Shown one piece after another: positions 1-12,848 of a stretch of DNA of 61,487 nt (positions are counted from its first letter, which is position 1; each line of letters begins with the position of its first letter). This DNA is from Phoronis australis. Its lineage: Eukaryota > Phoronida > Phoronidae. Location of the stretch: the NCBI GenBank assembly GCA_002633005.1, contig NMRA01000088.1, positions 990,880 through 1,052,366 on the forward strand, read 5' to 3'. The position numbers and the translations under genes were made by a program. The notes beneath the pieces were generated by a model. It saw only the letters and a program-made list of their open reading frames with translations, had not been told where the DNA came from and ran no database searches.

Positions 1-1069
1 ATTGAATACGTAACCAACATTACACACCACATTTTTTCTCTTAAAGTTTGCACTGCATTCTCGCGCATCAATATAAGTCGTTCGGCCGTGCGGATTTTTT
101 TGATATTTTTTCATTCATTCGTTCGAGTTGCAACGGAGCTATGCGAACAAATTAAGGAAGTTTGCGCTAAGTTTTATCTGGTTTGCATGTTCAACGACAT
201 TGATGGCATTTGTACGGCAGGTCAGTGCTAGAATTTTGTCGGGCTATCATTTTTTTTTCGAAGTGTACGTTCTCCGTCGGCTATTTCAAATTGGCTGCTC
301 CGTCGAACATATCGAGTGCCGCTTCAACTTCCGCGTCGGCAACTAGCATTAGGGGTACGGCAAATCCTTTGAACTTCGGGTGTGGGTTCTTCAATTTCAA
401 AGATTAAGTGTCCATGTACGGGTAGCTGGATGCAATATTTCTCGACACTAGTCGTGCGGGGGATTCCGTATGAAGCCACCTTGACGTCACAGAATAGGAA
501 GGTATTCCCCAAAGATGGCTGCCAGTATTTGCCGATCGTCATTGTGACATTTATAGTAAAAATAGACGGCAAAAGTTTAGTAATGTCGAGTTATTTCTTA
601 ATATTTAGCGAACTTAAACAATGAATTGTAGGTTTCAATGAAATTTGTTAATAATAAATGTTGCAATTCTTCGTTTAGCCTTCATTTTCGCCGAGGTTGT
701 TTTGGAACAGGGCGTCTTTTTTCCGTCTTGGCCGTGCCGTCCAAAGCCGTCATTTTTTTAAAAGCGCCGTCCCAAGGACGGCCAGGACGGCCGCTAGATG
801 AGTCCCTGGAATTAAGATAACTTTGGCGAAGAATTCCAACTCCACTTTTTTGGCTGCCGTTAACTTTTTAACCACGCGCGCGATAACCACAAAGTATGTC
901 AACTGAGTCACCTGAGTTAGGAAAAGGCTAGTGCGAGACTGAGCGAAGCGCGTAACGCTAGCGTGTGACACTTGCAAAATAGCACTGATGAGAAGGTAAA
1001 ATTTGTAACATTTGTGTCCCTTGGACTTTTCATTCATCAACATGCGTGATTTCACATAACTTTCTCAAA
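1..1069. other. Upstream intergenic, no gene seen
   Basis: I find no convincing coding exon here. The open frames are short, lack family motifs and have no splice context. The last 250 bases before the proposed TM2D1 start are richer in CG dinucleotides than the surroundings, as expected for an invertebrate promoter or 5' UTR, but I see no TATA box that decides a start. Confidence 0.3.
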
Positions 1070-4000
1070 ATGGCACCCGGAAAGAGAAACGCGAGTAAAT
1101 CGCGACAGATTTTCGACTTGTTCAAATTATCTCGACTGAATTGTCTCCAGACTTATGGTAGAGTTGTTTATAACTCCATGTGCATATATGCATGTTTCAT
1201 TTGATTTTATTTCCTGTATTTTGAAATTGGTAACATTTTGTGGGGATGTGCTATCGCCCCTATATGCCTGCGGCATCCAGGGCGATGTAATTGCCTGGGC
1301 CAGCGTTAGTTAATGTGATGACCACTTCCCAAACTTCCGAATGTGCCTGGGCAAATACAATTGACTGCTATTTCGTACCCAGATGACTTGGTGCATTGAT
1401 TCCAATAGTATTCAAAGCAAAACATTACACAAATAATCGCGTTAATCCACAACAGGCCTACACACAGTAAGCGTCCTTCCACGTCCGTGCTCGGCGTGAG
1501 CGATGTTGGCAGTGCTCTTTTAATTTGCCCGGTATATGACTCACTAGAGGGCATACATGCACATTTATCCCAATCGTGTGCGCCTCGCCCCAGTAACTTA
1601 CCTTGAGGTTCTAGAAAGCTTGATATATAACGGAACAGTGTATTTAAATTACGAAAAGATATTTCACTGATAACACACCGCCCAACGAAAACTTGAAATA
1701 TGGCGACACATCCGGTCAAAACAAATGTATTCGTGCACCAAACCTGGAACTATTTTTGAAAAACTAAAGTCAACTATTTGAGTTACGAAAGTTTTTTTAA
1801 TACATATTTGAGTTCAAATAGTAACTCTTAGGTGACAAGTTTGTAAAATATACAGTTTTAACATTATATTTTAATGTTTACCACTCTTTGCCCATTGTTT
1901 GAGCGCAAGGTGATAAATTGGATGCTCTTCGGTCATCTAAAAACGTTGACTTCGCACTTGACTAGAGTTTACCTGTACTCGGGGGGTTGTGATTTTCTTT
2001 TCATTTTGAATTAGTGATTCGTGCTATGAATGAACAATGTTCTCGACGTATATCCACATAAGTGTTGCACATGAAATCTGTGATTTAAAATGAAACTTCT
2101 GACAGGTAATTGGTTTCTGTAGTGCTGAATTTTTATGTTGTAATAGTCATGAACAGCGGCTGTTTAAACGTACCTGTGCTTGAATCTGGGATCTTCAACT
2201 GCGAGTCAAGCGTCCAAACCATCCGACAAAGAGGCAAGAGTCCATTGGCAAGTGCTTGGAGGGCCTTTGTTCAACCGTATGTTACTCCCGGATTCCAAAA
2301 TTTACAACAATCTAGATCATACAGAGCAGGGCAAGTGCTGCCTGGCATCAGACTGTTGTGAAATGTGCTTCCGGTGATTCATGTATGAGCCTCTATTAGC
2401 CACTCGCTAACGGGCAATTTCCTATTGGCTGAATGGTTAGCACGCTCGCTGGTTAAATCGGGGTTGCTGGTTCGATTCCCGAGCCTAGTGGTGGTGCCGT
2501 AGAATTTCCATTCAGTGTGGCCGTCGTGACTTCCTTGTGTAATCTAGAGTCGTATGTAAAGCTTAGAGCTCTAAATCGCTTGCCAAGTAGCAATTTCCTC
2601 TTGGATGAACGGTTTGGATGCTCGGCTGATGTGGGAAACCCCGGTATAAGTCTCGGTATCAGCAGAATTTTCTACACTGGCGCCCAACTGAGGTAAACCC
2701 CACAAAAAACCCTGAGGTGTAAATATTTTGTTCTGAGTGGCAGATCAAGAGGGTACCGACCTGTTGGTGGTGGATCCAGAACACAAAGAGTGTGTTGCTG
2801 AGGGTAAATTCTAGGAGACGAGTTATTGACAGGGGAGAAGTGTTCTGATACGTGACTTCCGGGTATGATGTATGTAGAGTCGCATAAAGCCTCTCGCTGA
2901 ACTGTTTGGACATTCTGCTCTCATGTGGGGGAATCCCGGTTCAAAACTTGGTGTTGGCAGAATTTTCTACAGTGAAATCGGTATGTGTGCTGGACTTTGC
3001 CCTCAGCTACACTCGCTGTGCATGGTGAACCAGATAGCCCTTGCTTTTATGGACGCAACCTTCACTAAGGAAATCGTCAACATACTGTTTTGCAATATGC
3101 AAATCACTGTGCATGTCTGTAGCATGAAAACATTTGAAGGCAATTGTGAGGCCAAGTGTTAAGTACTAGCGATCCTAGTTGCTGAATGTAGTCTTCTCTT
3201 AACTATGACACTCCACCAACAACCAAGCAGAAGACCTACCTTTTTCGTTGATGCGAAGACTGTTTACTTATCAGAAACTTGCCCTCTTTGTAACTATAGG
3301 CATAAAAGAAAAGACTGTAACCGTGTCAATTACATTTAACTTAAGAACAGCTTTATCCAAATAGAATGCTCTGTTTCATGGTGCTGACAGTTGGTGTAAA
3401 ACTATAGTAGTATGGAGCAATAGTTTAGAACTTATTTATTTTCGCTGCCCAAGGAAACTATACAAACTTCCTAACGACCTGAATTTGCATCTGTTTTTTA
3501 TGCTTGTGTTTACATGGCTTTTTTACTAAAGTTGCTATTTTGTAGGTTTGAATCCTAATTAACTTTGTAAAATGCCTTACATGTGCTCAGGTTGTCATTG
3601 CATCCACTGCATCTCACTGGTATTTATGCGTTGTTTTCTACAGGCAAGACAGCTGTTATATTTACAATTTTGAATTTCATCTCGGTATGGCTCGAAATCC
3701 TGGGAACACAGACTACGCCGAGTGTTGGCAACAACTGCACAAACTTGCTAATGGGACAGTATCCTTACCTGTAGAGTATGAGCTGAGCGCTATTGTGGCA
3801 GTTACCTTATGTAGTCTACAACCTAATTTCTATACCCTACCTTCCATCCAAAATTGGTGAGGCCTAACTCTAACCATTTCAGTTCTAATCTGTGCTCACG
3901 TCTTACCTCACCTACCAGATCACAGGGGCAGATCCAGAATTTTTTAAAAGGGTAACCCAAGTTAACAATTTGAAATTCTAGATTTGATATCACTAAAATC

Positions 4001-7000
4001 AAAAAGGAAAAAGGGGGGTCCTGACCCCCCCCCCTGGATCTGCCTATGGATCAGCATTATTTTGCAGGTTTGTTGATTTGAAAATCAATTAGCTGAATGA
4101 GAGTGTGTGATAAAGGGGTGTACCGTACAATTCTACGCAATACCTGTAAGCTCCTGGTTATCGAACTTGCCTTGACTAATAAAGATACAAATGTTTACCT
4201 CCCAAAATTGATGAAGAAACCCAGCAGCCAAGAGGATGTAGTATGGAAAAACCATTTGTAAAAGGTACGTCTCAGTCATTCATTTTCATTACGAAGTACA
4301 ATGCTTGAACATATTCCATATGTTGATAACAATTTTATATCTAGAATGATCTGATCCAGACTTCTAATCAAAATAATAATTATGTTTCCTTCATATTAAA
4401 TTTTGTTTCCCTTTGGTAATTCATTGAGATTTTCGTGTAGCCATATTATGTGAATGGATCACTTTAAGAACACAACTCCAGGCTATAGTATGTGTCAAAA
4501 GTCTTTGTTTTGCTCACAATTTTCTCCTTTACCATTCATGTGTTGCTACTGAAGTGATTGGTTGGTGTGGCCACACTATTGAAGTGATTGGTTGGTGTGA
4601 CCACACTACTGAAGTGATTGGTTGGTGTGGCCACACTATTGAAGTGATTGGTTGGTGTGGCCACACTATTGAAGTGATTGGTTGGTGTGGCCACACTATT
4701 GAAGTGATTGGTTGGTGTGGCCACACTACGAAGTGATTGGTTGGTGTGGCCACACTATTGAAGTGACTGGTTGGTGTGGCCACACTACGAAGTGATTGGT
4801 TGGTGTGGCCACACTATTGAAGTGATTGGTTGGTGTAGCCACACTATTGAAGTGATTGGTTGGTGTGGCCACACTACGAAGTGATTGGTTGGTGTGGCCA
4901 CACTATTGAAGTGATTGGTTGGTGTGGCCACAATACTGAATTATGAGATAGAAGACTGTTTACGTTCCAGAGGCAAACATTTCTTTCCGCACTTGTCTCA
5001 AGAGTGTCTTACATTTATGGAACTCTGCCCTAGCAACTGGAAAATTTATGGTAAAATCTCATAAATTCGGGCCAAAAATGATTGCCAAAATTGACTTTTT
5101 TCATTTGTCATTGTTGCGTGGACTTACGTACAATGGAAGTCCATGATTGTTGCTAATACCCAAAGTTTCTCAAAACATGGCCTAACGGTAGCTATGGCAT
5201 AGGACTTAAAAATGACCCTCTACTTCACTGAGTTATTGTGACCACTGGTTGATTACTGAAAGCAAGTCAGACTTACCCAAACTTGGCAGTGAATATACGT
5301 TTGTATATATTTATGGTGTTATGAATCAGCACATTGGTATGGTATTAATAAGAATTAGACTTGTTATTTGCCACATGTTGGTCACATCTGAAAAGATCTC
5401 TGTCTGGGACTTTCTGCTAACCATTTGGTGCTCCAGTCGACTGAGCTATTGGGACCATCGATTACAATATATGGCAAGCAAGAAGGCAAATGATAGCTGA
5501 TTTTGGAAATTGCAGCGCCATATTGAAATTCACAATTCTGCCAGACAGCGATCAGGTCTTTGATGGCCAGGCGTTCAGTGCTACCTTCAGATTTCGTGTA
5601 ATGCGGATGGAAGGTTTCAATCTATTGGACTTGAATAACATTTTAACGCCTTTCCTGTTATCGTAATGCCGGTAAATTTCCATTGCTGTGCGGTGTGACG
5701 TGTTAATACCTTACGGAAAAAGGCAAACTTTTTGAAATATCAATGGATAATCAAAGACGCCGTATTCAATATATTTCTCATTGTGATGAAGAATCCGTGC
5801 AAAAGTCAATGGCTGCTGCTGATAAAGTGTGAGAATTTTGATACTAGCTGGTGTCAAAAAACTAAAGTATATTAGTGAACTTACACTAATCGAACACTGG
5901 TAGGGACTGGCAGTGGAGTTTATTTCTCTGCTTTTAAATTAATGAACCACTATGTAGCAATTAAATTTCTGCCCACGAAATCGGAGTCGGGATCAAGAGG
6001 AAGTCACTTTTATGTTCTCATTACTCTAGAGAGCGCCAATATGAAAACTTCCCTAGTCTTACTTACAGTGTGTCGATTTATAACAGCATTACTGTATAGT
6101 GTTGTGTTTGGGTTATAGCACCTGCTTACTTCCTGATATTTACAGTGTCTTTGTTTATTTCTTTGCAATAGTTGACTGTCTGCCAGTGTCAGGGATTGTA
6201 TGCAATGGAACAGTGCATGATGGGAAAACAGTGGGCTTCACCCATGATGTCCCTTGTAAACCAACGTGAGTATGTTTGTATTCAAAGGATACTGAACTGT
6301 GTTTCAATGATTTCACCCCAAATTGTTTTCATCTCGTGCTACTGCACAACTAGTTCGTCCCCCACATAGTTTGTGTGTTGCGTCAGAGTTAAAGGCTTCT
6401 CATTGTGTGGCAAAGGGGATCTTCTGCTGTTCAAACTTTGCCCACGGCTGATAAAATCAAAGGAAGCTATAGTCATGCCTGTCGATTTCACAGTCTTTCA
6501 AACTTTCTCCAAACTTTGAGGGTTGACAAGGGTTGACAAAAAAATATTTTCTTAGAAAAGGCAATATTTATTAATTGACCAAAACATGGTTTGATTACTC
6601 ATTGTCCTTAATTTTCATCGTTTCTAAAGCATACGAAACCCACTCTTCTCAACTGTGGTGGGCGTGGCCAAGCAGCATTTTGTCGGAACTGTCCATTTTT
6701 ACTTTTATGTACTTATCAATAATCCCCTTTACTCTGTGTATTTATTGCAGAAATGGACATTCATTTGAGACAGCACTTTTGTTATCCATATTCTTGGGCA
6801 TGTTTGGCATTGACCGATTTTACTTGGGATACCCCGCCATAGGTAAGATTTTTGAATTGTCAAACTTGTGTACTGAAAAGTTGTCTGGTAGATGACAATC
6901 AAACATAATTGCCTGCCCTTGAACATATAGAACAGCTTCTTATTTAATTTGAACTTTTTATCTAGTAAAATTTTGCTTTTCATGGACAAAAATGGGGACA

Positions 7001-9886
7001 CCCATATAAATATGTGTTTCTATGTAAGATATGGTTATAGGTGGGCACACCTGTCAGTAAAGGTTGATCAGCCAAGTCTCTGTAACTGAGTACACCAAAG
7101 ACAATAGAGGCCAACGTGCCAGGAAAGATCCACCTATATACAAAACTACCCATCATGATGGGGTCCAATTATATTTATATACTTCGTAGACCCATCCCAG
7201 TGGGTTTACCTATAAAAATATGGCTGAACCCCTCTTAGAACAAAAGCACAGACACATTTTCATTCAGGTATGGGAGTGCCCTGAGTAATGAGTGCATTAG
7301 AATGTTCATGAGCCAAAAGAACCACATGACTTCACATTTCCTTCAGTGGAGAGTAAATGTCTTCGTGCCCAAATAAGGCAAGGTACTGTTGATACTGACT
7401 GGTCGCTATCCAAACGGAGGCGGCTGCGTATGTTTTGCAAGCTGAAACTCTCATGAGATGGGCATTCTTGAAGACACTGTAACTTTATCGGAGAAGTCTC
7501 GTTCATATGAATTTGAGGTGGTTGCTACACGGAGCATTAGCATATTGACGTAAAGATTTTGAAATTTTCTGCGCAGGCATTAACCTGGATGAGTCTGGTT
7601 ATTCTAATTGTTGTTTAATTCAACCTGACAAAATTTTTTTCTTCAGGTTTGCTCAAATTCTGCACCCTTGGTTTCATGTTTCTTGGACAACTAGTCGACA
7701 TTATACTGATTGCAATGCAGGTAAGGTTCAACCAGTCTCAACAAACGGTGAGGCACAAACAGCTATACCTGGTGAAGATTCAAAGATTCAAAATTTCCAA
7801 AACCCTCAGATTTCGAACTTGGTTCTGCCTAAGGTTATCTCAGGACTGAAAGGTGTGGGACCATCAAAGAAAATGTGTGGTCTTCCATCAGCAAAAAAGG
7901 AATAAATGGTGTCTTGCTTCTTTTTGTTCCGTTAAAAATTGGTTGACATTAGGAAGAACAATTTTTGAAAGTTCAAGGTCATTTGATATGATATTTGCTA
8001 ATTTCCGTTTTGCCGTTATTGCATTGATACTACCGACATGTAATACCAGATTGGCAATTCATATTTTGAAATAAATTGAACTGGTTTGATGGACCCACCA
8101 AGCTTTAGCACCTCGTGCTGTGCTGACGTCACTAAATGTTTTGATTCATTGTTTGTGATGAAACACTTTGTCTGGGTTATAGAGAGTTTGCATTCCTAAG
8201 TTCACTGGCATGACATCATGGACCTGTTGTAGCCAATACTCGGCTTTTAAAGAGAATACTTTTCACCACGTGGTGAAATGGATATAAACCAAAAGAATAG
8301 TAGGCAAATTCCTGTTCATTGTGTTAGTACTAACTAAATCAAATTCCCTTGACACGTTTAGAAAATGGCAAACAGTCTTATTAGCAGTTATGCTTCACCT
8401 CTTTTTACCTTCCACTAACAACAATGGATCAAAGCGTCTGCCATCTTCTACTCTCAGTTTTTTTACCTAAGGACGTCATCAAGTGACCTAAATGAGCCCA
8501 CTGCTTGGTAAAAATGAAAATGACGGAGTGACAAGCAAAAAGTTAAAAGTTTGAATTTTTGCATGAATAAGCTCTTTTGAAGAGATTGATTTGCGAGCAC
8601 TTATATTGGACGTATTACTTCAAGTTGCAGATAAAAGTGTTCGTGCAATCGTAATTTCGATGTGTGCAGGTTAATATTTGACCTGCAGTGCGGACTTCCA
8701 ACCTTAGTAAGGGTTGGTTTACAAACAACATGGACCAACTTTATCGGAATTTATTGATTGCTGTGATAGTAAAATTCACCACTGCCCATCTAAGTTGATT
8801 TAATCGAGTTTGAAATTCGTGTCTTCAGCTAGACAAAAGTTACCAGACAAAATATCGTTTTCCCATCATGACGTTCATCGAAAATGAATGGTTAACAGCT
8901 GTTATGGCAGCAGAACTTTAATTACAGAGGGGCTTAGCCACGTCTCCTGTTAATTTTCTATTAATAGTCATGAGGGAAGACTACTCTGATGATGAATCAG
9001 GATTCCGCCATGACGGGAATTCTGGGTAATTTTGACTGAATGTTTTTGGCATTTACTGCTATTAGCAATGTGTGGGCATTTGAGGCACCACAATGCTAGT
9101 ACTCGCCAACATAAGGTGAGAGTTGATGGGGTTTTCCTTTCTCATACTGTCAGTCTGCTGTTATGTAGATGCGAAATAATGCATGAGAAAACAAACAGAA
9201 ATTGACAAATATGATATTGGATCTGCTACAACATAATACTCCTTTTTTTCAAAAACAAATTCTTGTTCGAATTATGAACCATTTTGAATTATTGACTGCA
9301 GGTGGAATAAGGAATCAGTATAACAGTAGATTTATTTCTCACAGAGTGTTCAAATTTGACTGTGTTTCTGCAACAATGGTGCAATTTTGTCCGTAAGGAC
9401 AGCAAGTTCACAATGTAGGTGCGTCCATCTTGTGGCAAAGTCTTTGGTATTCTTCCCCATGCCCATCTGGTTGGATGAATCATTTTGATTGTAAACAGTT
9501 ACTGTTATGAAATCAGTCTGCTGAAGTCATACATTTCCTAGTAGTGTGGTTTGAGGCGACAGTGTGGCCTTGTGGGAAAAGTGTCTACTTCCTGTACGCA
9601 AGGTCGTGGGTTCGAGTCTCAATGGAGCACACTGCTAGACCCTTGAGTGAGGTCTCTAGCTCCTCGGCTCAGTTTTAACTATATATTAATGGAGCATAAA
9701 AATGTGTGCTGATCACCTGGAACCACCTGAGCTGCCTGCACAAGACTTGTACAACATGTGCCAGACCTTCTGCAATTATTTTTTATAGCCATGTGGTTGC
9801 CTCAGCCTCATGATTTTGTTCACCAAATTTGGACTCGGTTTGTAAAATGGCCACCGTAAAAATGATTTGTACTCACATGCAAACAT

Positions 9887-9937
<51 letters not shown>

Positions 9938-11080
9938 GTGCTCGAATTTGAAAAAACGTAATTAAAGAGAACGCAGAAGTACAATTATTCATTTTTTAAT
10001 ACTAAACTAAACTAGTGGTCAATGTGTGGTAGGAAAAGGTGAAATGAGACTCCTCAACTCATCAATTTTGGCTTCAAGTGGTGTTGTGTGATCTCAGTTA
10101 GATAATTCTCTCACGAGGAGCGCAACTGAATGTTGAGTCAAACTGCACTTTGGTTAAATAGCAGAGTGTTTTCAATTGCTTAAATCTCTAGCCTTGTTGT
10201 CAACAAACATGCGAGAATTGGCAATTTGTAACATCACAAAAATGCTACGGATTTTGTTGTTTTTATAGTTCAGGTCAAAGATGATAACATCCAGAAGTTG
10301 ACAAACATTTTAAATTTGGTCTGCACCCCACTTGTTGGTCACATCTTGTGATCTATATTTTCATGCTGGTTCAAGATTTACATATAAACTTCACGATGTA
10401 GATGCCAGTCAAGAGTAATCCTGAAATTGCATTTTTGGCCGCGAAATTGATACTGTCCATAAAGGGCCATGTCACTCCAAGGGAGTTCTCACTTCCTGTC
10501 TGAAAATCTCAATGAAATAGACTGGGGACGGGTGGTATGGGCAACGTTTGCCAAAAATACGCCTAAAATACAAAGCCATCTGTTGGGCTTTTACTCAGAT
10601 AGTAACGAAAGTCCTTGGTGTTTATTCAGTAACCTGCAGTTTGTTTCTGCTATTTGCATTTATACGGTAAATTCTAATATTGCTCACTTTGATAAAAAGT
10701 CTTGGCATGTTTGTGGTATTTTCTAAATGAATATAGACATGTTTTAGTTTGTTATTTTCAAACTGGTGCAGTCCAAAACTTGATTACTGTCGTCTTAAAC
10801 ACAGTTGTTGAAGGTGAAACTTCTGCTTCACTCACTCCCTTCAGTACTTTTTTTTGGTTTTCTGTGAATTGGTTATTTGTCATTAATTAATATAATTAAT
10901 AATTAATTTTTTATATTTGTTCATTCTTCAGCATGTCATCTACTATACAATTTTTTTCCTTTTCTTCAACAGGTGGTGGGCCCTGCAGATGGCTCTGCGT
11001 ACGTCATCGATTACTACGGAGCTGCCGTCACAAAGTTACAACAAAACGAGGACACATACTTTGTACCCCAACAATACTGA
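1070..11080 (+). CDS. TM2D1: TM2 domain-containing protein 1 (seven exons)
   Basis: This encodes a small two-pass membrane protein of the TM2D/amaretto family (the human member was described as a beta-amyloid-binding protein). Exons: 1070-1157 (tentative), 3644-3758, 4185-4264, 6172-6265, 6751-6842, 7647-7720 and 10973-11080. Phases agree at every junction and the total is 651 nt, 216 aa against about 207 in human. Exon 2 carries a signal-like hydrophobic run (AVIFTILNFISVW). Exons 2-4 form the cysteine-rich lumenal domain, including GQYKCLPPKIDEETQQP. Exons 5-6 form the TM2 domain, with the diagnostic D-R-F-Y-L-G-Y loop between two helices. Exon 7 is the conserved tail starting VVGPADGSAYVIDYYG and ending at TGA 11078-11080. 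No in-frame ATG lies in the exon 2 frame, so an upstream exon is required. ATG 1070 with its phase-1 donor (G|gtagag) fits, but it is a prediction. Exons 2-7 are secure. Confidence 0.9.
2424..2530 (+). mobile_element. tRNA-derived SINE, copy A
   Basis: The head resembles a tRNA gene, with an A-box-like TGGCTGAATGGTTAGCACG followed by a B-box GGTTCGATTCC about 45 bases later. The downstream segment GTAGAATTTCCATTCAGTG is shared in altered form with the two copies that follow. A functional tRNA is unlikely because the acceptor stem does not close. RNA polymerase III-driven retroposition is inferred from the boxes. Confidence 0.6.
2589..2690 (+). mobile_element. tRNA-derived SINE, copy B
   Basis: This is a diverged copy of the same family. 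GGATGAACGGTTTGGATGCT matches the A-box side, AAACCCCGGTATAAGTCTC the decayed B-box side, and CAGAATTTTCTACACTGG the body. Copies B and C are closer to each other than to copy A. Confidence 0.5.
2880..2975 (+). mobile_element. tRNA-derived SINE, copy C
   Basis: This is a third diverged copy. CGCTGAACTGTTTGGACATT, then AATCCCGGTTCAAAACTTGG (B-box-like), then GCAGAATTTTCTACAGTGA. It lies about 290 bases after copy B in the same orientation. Confidence 0.5.
3923..4048. mobile_element. Short MITE with GGCAGATCCAG termini
   Basis: A 126-bp element with inverted ends, CAGGGGCAGATCCAG on the left and CTGGATCTGCCTATG on the right, lies in TM2D1 intron 2. The ends are related to those of the elements at 12849 and 42306 (consensus CAGNGGCGGATCCAG), a type common among nonautonomous hAT-like elements. 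The interior is not coding and holds a C-run. Confidence 0.55.
4551..4937. repeat. 30-bp minisatellite, 13 units
   Basis: Thirteen tandem units of 29-30 bp start at 4551, 4581, 4611, 4641, 4671, 4701, 4730, 4760, 4789, 4819, 4849, 4878 and 4908. Most end in CTATT and some in the one-base-shorter CTAC. Each unit holds the perfect 12-bp palindrome GTGTGGCCACAC and a GATTGG (inverted CCAAT) motif. The array lies in TM2D1 intron 3. The open frames it produces on both strands are by-products of the repeat and not genes. Confidence 0.97.
9553..9785 (+). mobile_element. tRNA-derived SINE, second family (+ copy)
   Basis: The head has GTGTGGCCTTGTGGG and the B-box-like GTCGTGGGTTCGAGTCTC. The body has CACTGCTAGACCCTTGAGTGAGGTCTCTAG, then a run including TTTTAACTATATATTAAT, and it ends in a T-rich tail. 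A reverse-oriented copy matching along its whole length is present at 47371-47596, which sets the element at about 230 bp. Confidence 0.75.
9888..9935. repeat. (CA)24 microsatellite
   Basis: This is an uninterrupted CA dinucleotide run in the last TM2D1 intron, a likely length-polymorphic marker. Confidence 0.98.
10185..10445 (+). repeat. Dispersed noncoding repeat R2, copy 1
   Basis: The core (GCGAGAATTGGCAATTTGTA, then GGATTTTGTTGTTTTTATAG, then TCAGGTCAAAGATGATAAC) recurs with substitutions and small gaps at 56510-56700 and in part at 18415-18510. There is no coding potential and the ends are not defined. Confidence 0.5.
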
Positions 11081-12848
11081 GTCATTATCTTGGAGAATTC
11101 AGTGGGGAACTATGGGATGCGTGTCTGTTCTATGTGGTTGTTGAGGAATACATTTATTGGAATTCAAGTGCTAACTTATTAATATTTCTCTGATAATGTA
11201 GCTAGGTGCATTGCAAAGTAACTCAATATGGCAGTGTGAATGTTAGGTCTTATGCAAGTTTAGGAGTGAATATGGACCTCCACGAATGATCATAAAATTG
11301 GTCTCGACCTGTACTTAACTCAGATTAGACGCAGTTTCTTGCCTTTTGAAGAACTGGCATATTGGAGCTGAAGACTGGACTCATGAGGTTGGATTTCATT
11401 TGTCACCACTGTGTACACCAATGAGAATATGGTTGAGTGGAATGGACTAGTTCCATGAACAAACACCAGATGTAGTGGCTAGTGGGTGCTTAACTGCTAA
11501 AGAAAAATGCATTGGGTTGGAAAGAAAGTTAAACACTTTGAATGTAGAACTCAATTACAAACTTAACGGCTTGTTACACAGGTTCAGTTTGTTTGGGGAT
11601 TAGATGTATTCACTGGGTGAAGAAAAATCTATTTTTGTAACATCTGAGGTAATTAGTGTGAGGGCGTCTGTGCGATAAGGGTCCCACATGAATGCTGGTA
11701 TTGGTAGCTCCCAGCTGTGCACACTAGTGTCACCTAGTGAATTTCAAGCTCCCGTCGTTGCTGTACCGTGAAGCAGCGTTATAAGAATCTAATTCAGGAT
11801 ACTTGCTCGCTGATACCATTACAGAGTTACAAGTGCCAACTGTAAGCAAGTTAATTTGTTAACAGTAAACCTCATTTGCTACAAACACGTCATAAAAGTC
11901 CCAGAAGGGTTTGTGTAGAGGTATAAGTTGGGAATACCGTACTTAGACATGTGACAATTGTCAAGGACCATAAGGACTATGCTTGGTCACAGAAATATGA
12001 TCCTGCTGTTCAAGATGGGTGTATTTCTGTATGTTGGAGATAAATTTAATCATCATTCACCAAATAACTAACGATTTTGAAGAACAGACCACAAGGATAC
12101 TTGGTTGAATCAAATTCAATGCCCTGGGTTAATACATAGGTTTTTTGCCTTAAATGGTTTTGAATAAAAGTTGCTGGCAGTAAGACTTACCGGTAATTTA
12201 CCATTGTGTCTGTGGTAAAAGTCCTACTAAGACCAAAAAGTGTCATTAAATTTTTCTAAAATAACCAATCTCCAGTTATCTTAGGCACAGTTTTTCACCT
12301 TTTACAAATTTTGAAACAAATTAAAGGATTTCAGTAAAAACGTTAATGTAAAGCATTCATTGAAACCCGGCCATCTTTGTGAACTGGAATTTTAAACTGT
12401 TAGTGACGATTTTTTTTTTTAATTGAGGATGGTTTTCATGGCATTGCAAGAAATTTGAGGCGGATGTACCCACCAATGCAAATGAATTTCACTTTAAATT
12501 TCCTTTTATTTAAAACCTGTTCAAAGCTGAAATGCTGAAAGTCAAAGATCGCATACAAGCAAATTTTGATAAATACAATTTCAAAATCAAAAACGTGTCA
12601 AATTACAACTTTTTAGACTAAAGTAATTGAATCAACTCCGAAACAGCATTCTATCCGGCCTGCATTTCGTAGACCCTAGAAACAAGCGAAAATGCAAGAC
12701 TTGATCGTGATATCGCCATGCATTACAGGAGAAGCACCTGATCAAACTTTACTCGTGAAATTTTAGCATGTACGGAACACAGCTCCGGGCTTACTTTCAA
12801 AGTGAGTCGTGCCCAGAGGCGGCTTTAGTGCCCCTGCCCACCCCCTCA

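Larger units (their letters stand above)
1158..3643. other. TM2D1: TM2D1 intron 1, contains SINE cluster
   Basis: This is the 2.5-kb intron between the proposed first exon and the signal-peptide exon, ending in a pyrimidine-rich ttgttttctacag acceptor. Apart from three tRNA-derived SINE-like copies at 2.4-3.0 kb I see no gene. The 137-aa open frame on the - strand at 1306-1719 has no family signature. Confidence 0.35.
7721..10972. other. TM2D1: TM2D1 last intron, repeat-bearing
   Basis: This 3.25-kb intron starts with a consensus gtaagg donor after Gln-CAG and ends in ttcttcaacag. It holds the SINE at 9553, the (CA)n tract at 9888 and one copy of a dispersed repeat near 10185-10445. I see no nested gene. 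Confidence 0.5.

Noticed and set aside
1306-1719. 137-aa - strand frame upstream of TM2D1
   Set aside because: Mixed composition, no domain and no partner exon. It lies within the proposed TM2D1 intron and is probably chance.
2424-2500. tRNA gene
   Set aside because: A- and B-box-like sequences are present, but the acceptor stem does not pair and diverged copies follow, so it is a SINE head.
4529-4783. Open frames on both strands over the minisatellite encoding MATPTNHF-type repeats
   Set aside because: The frames exist in several phases only because the unit lacks stops. No splice sites, start context or family support them.
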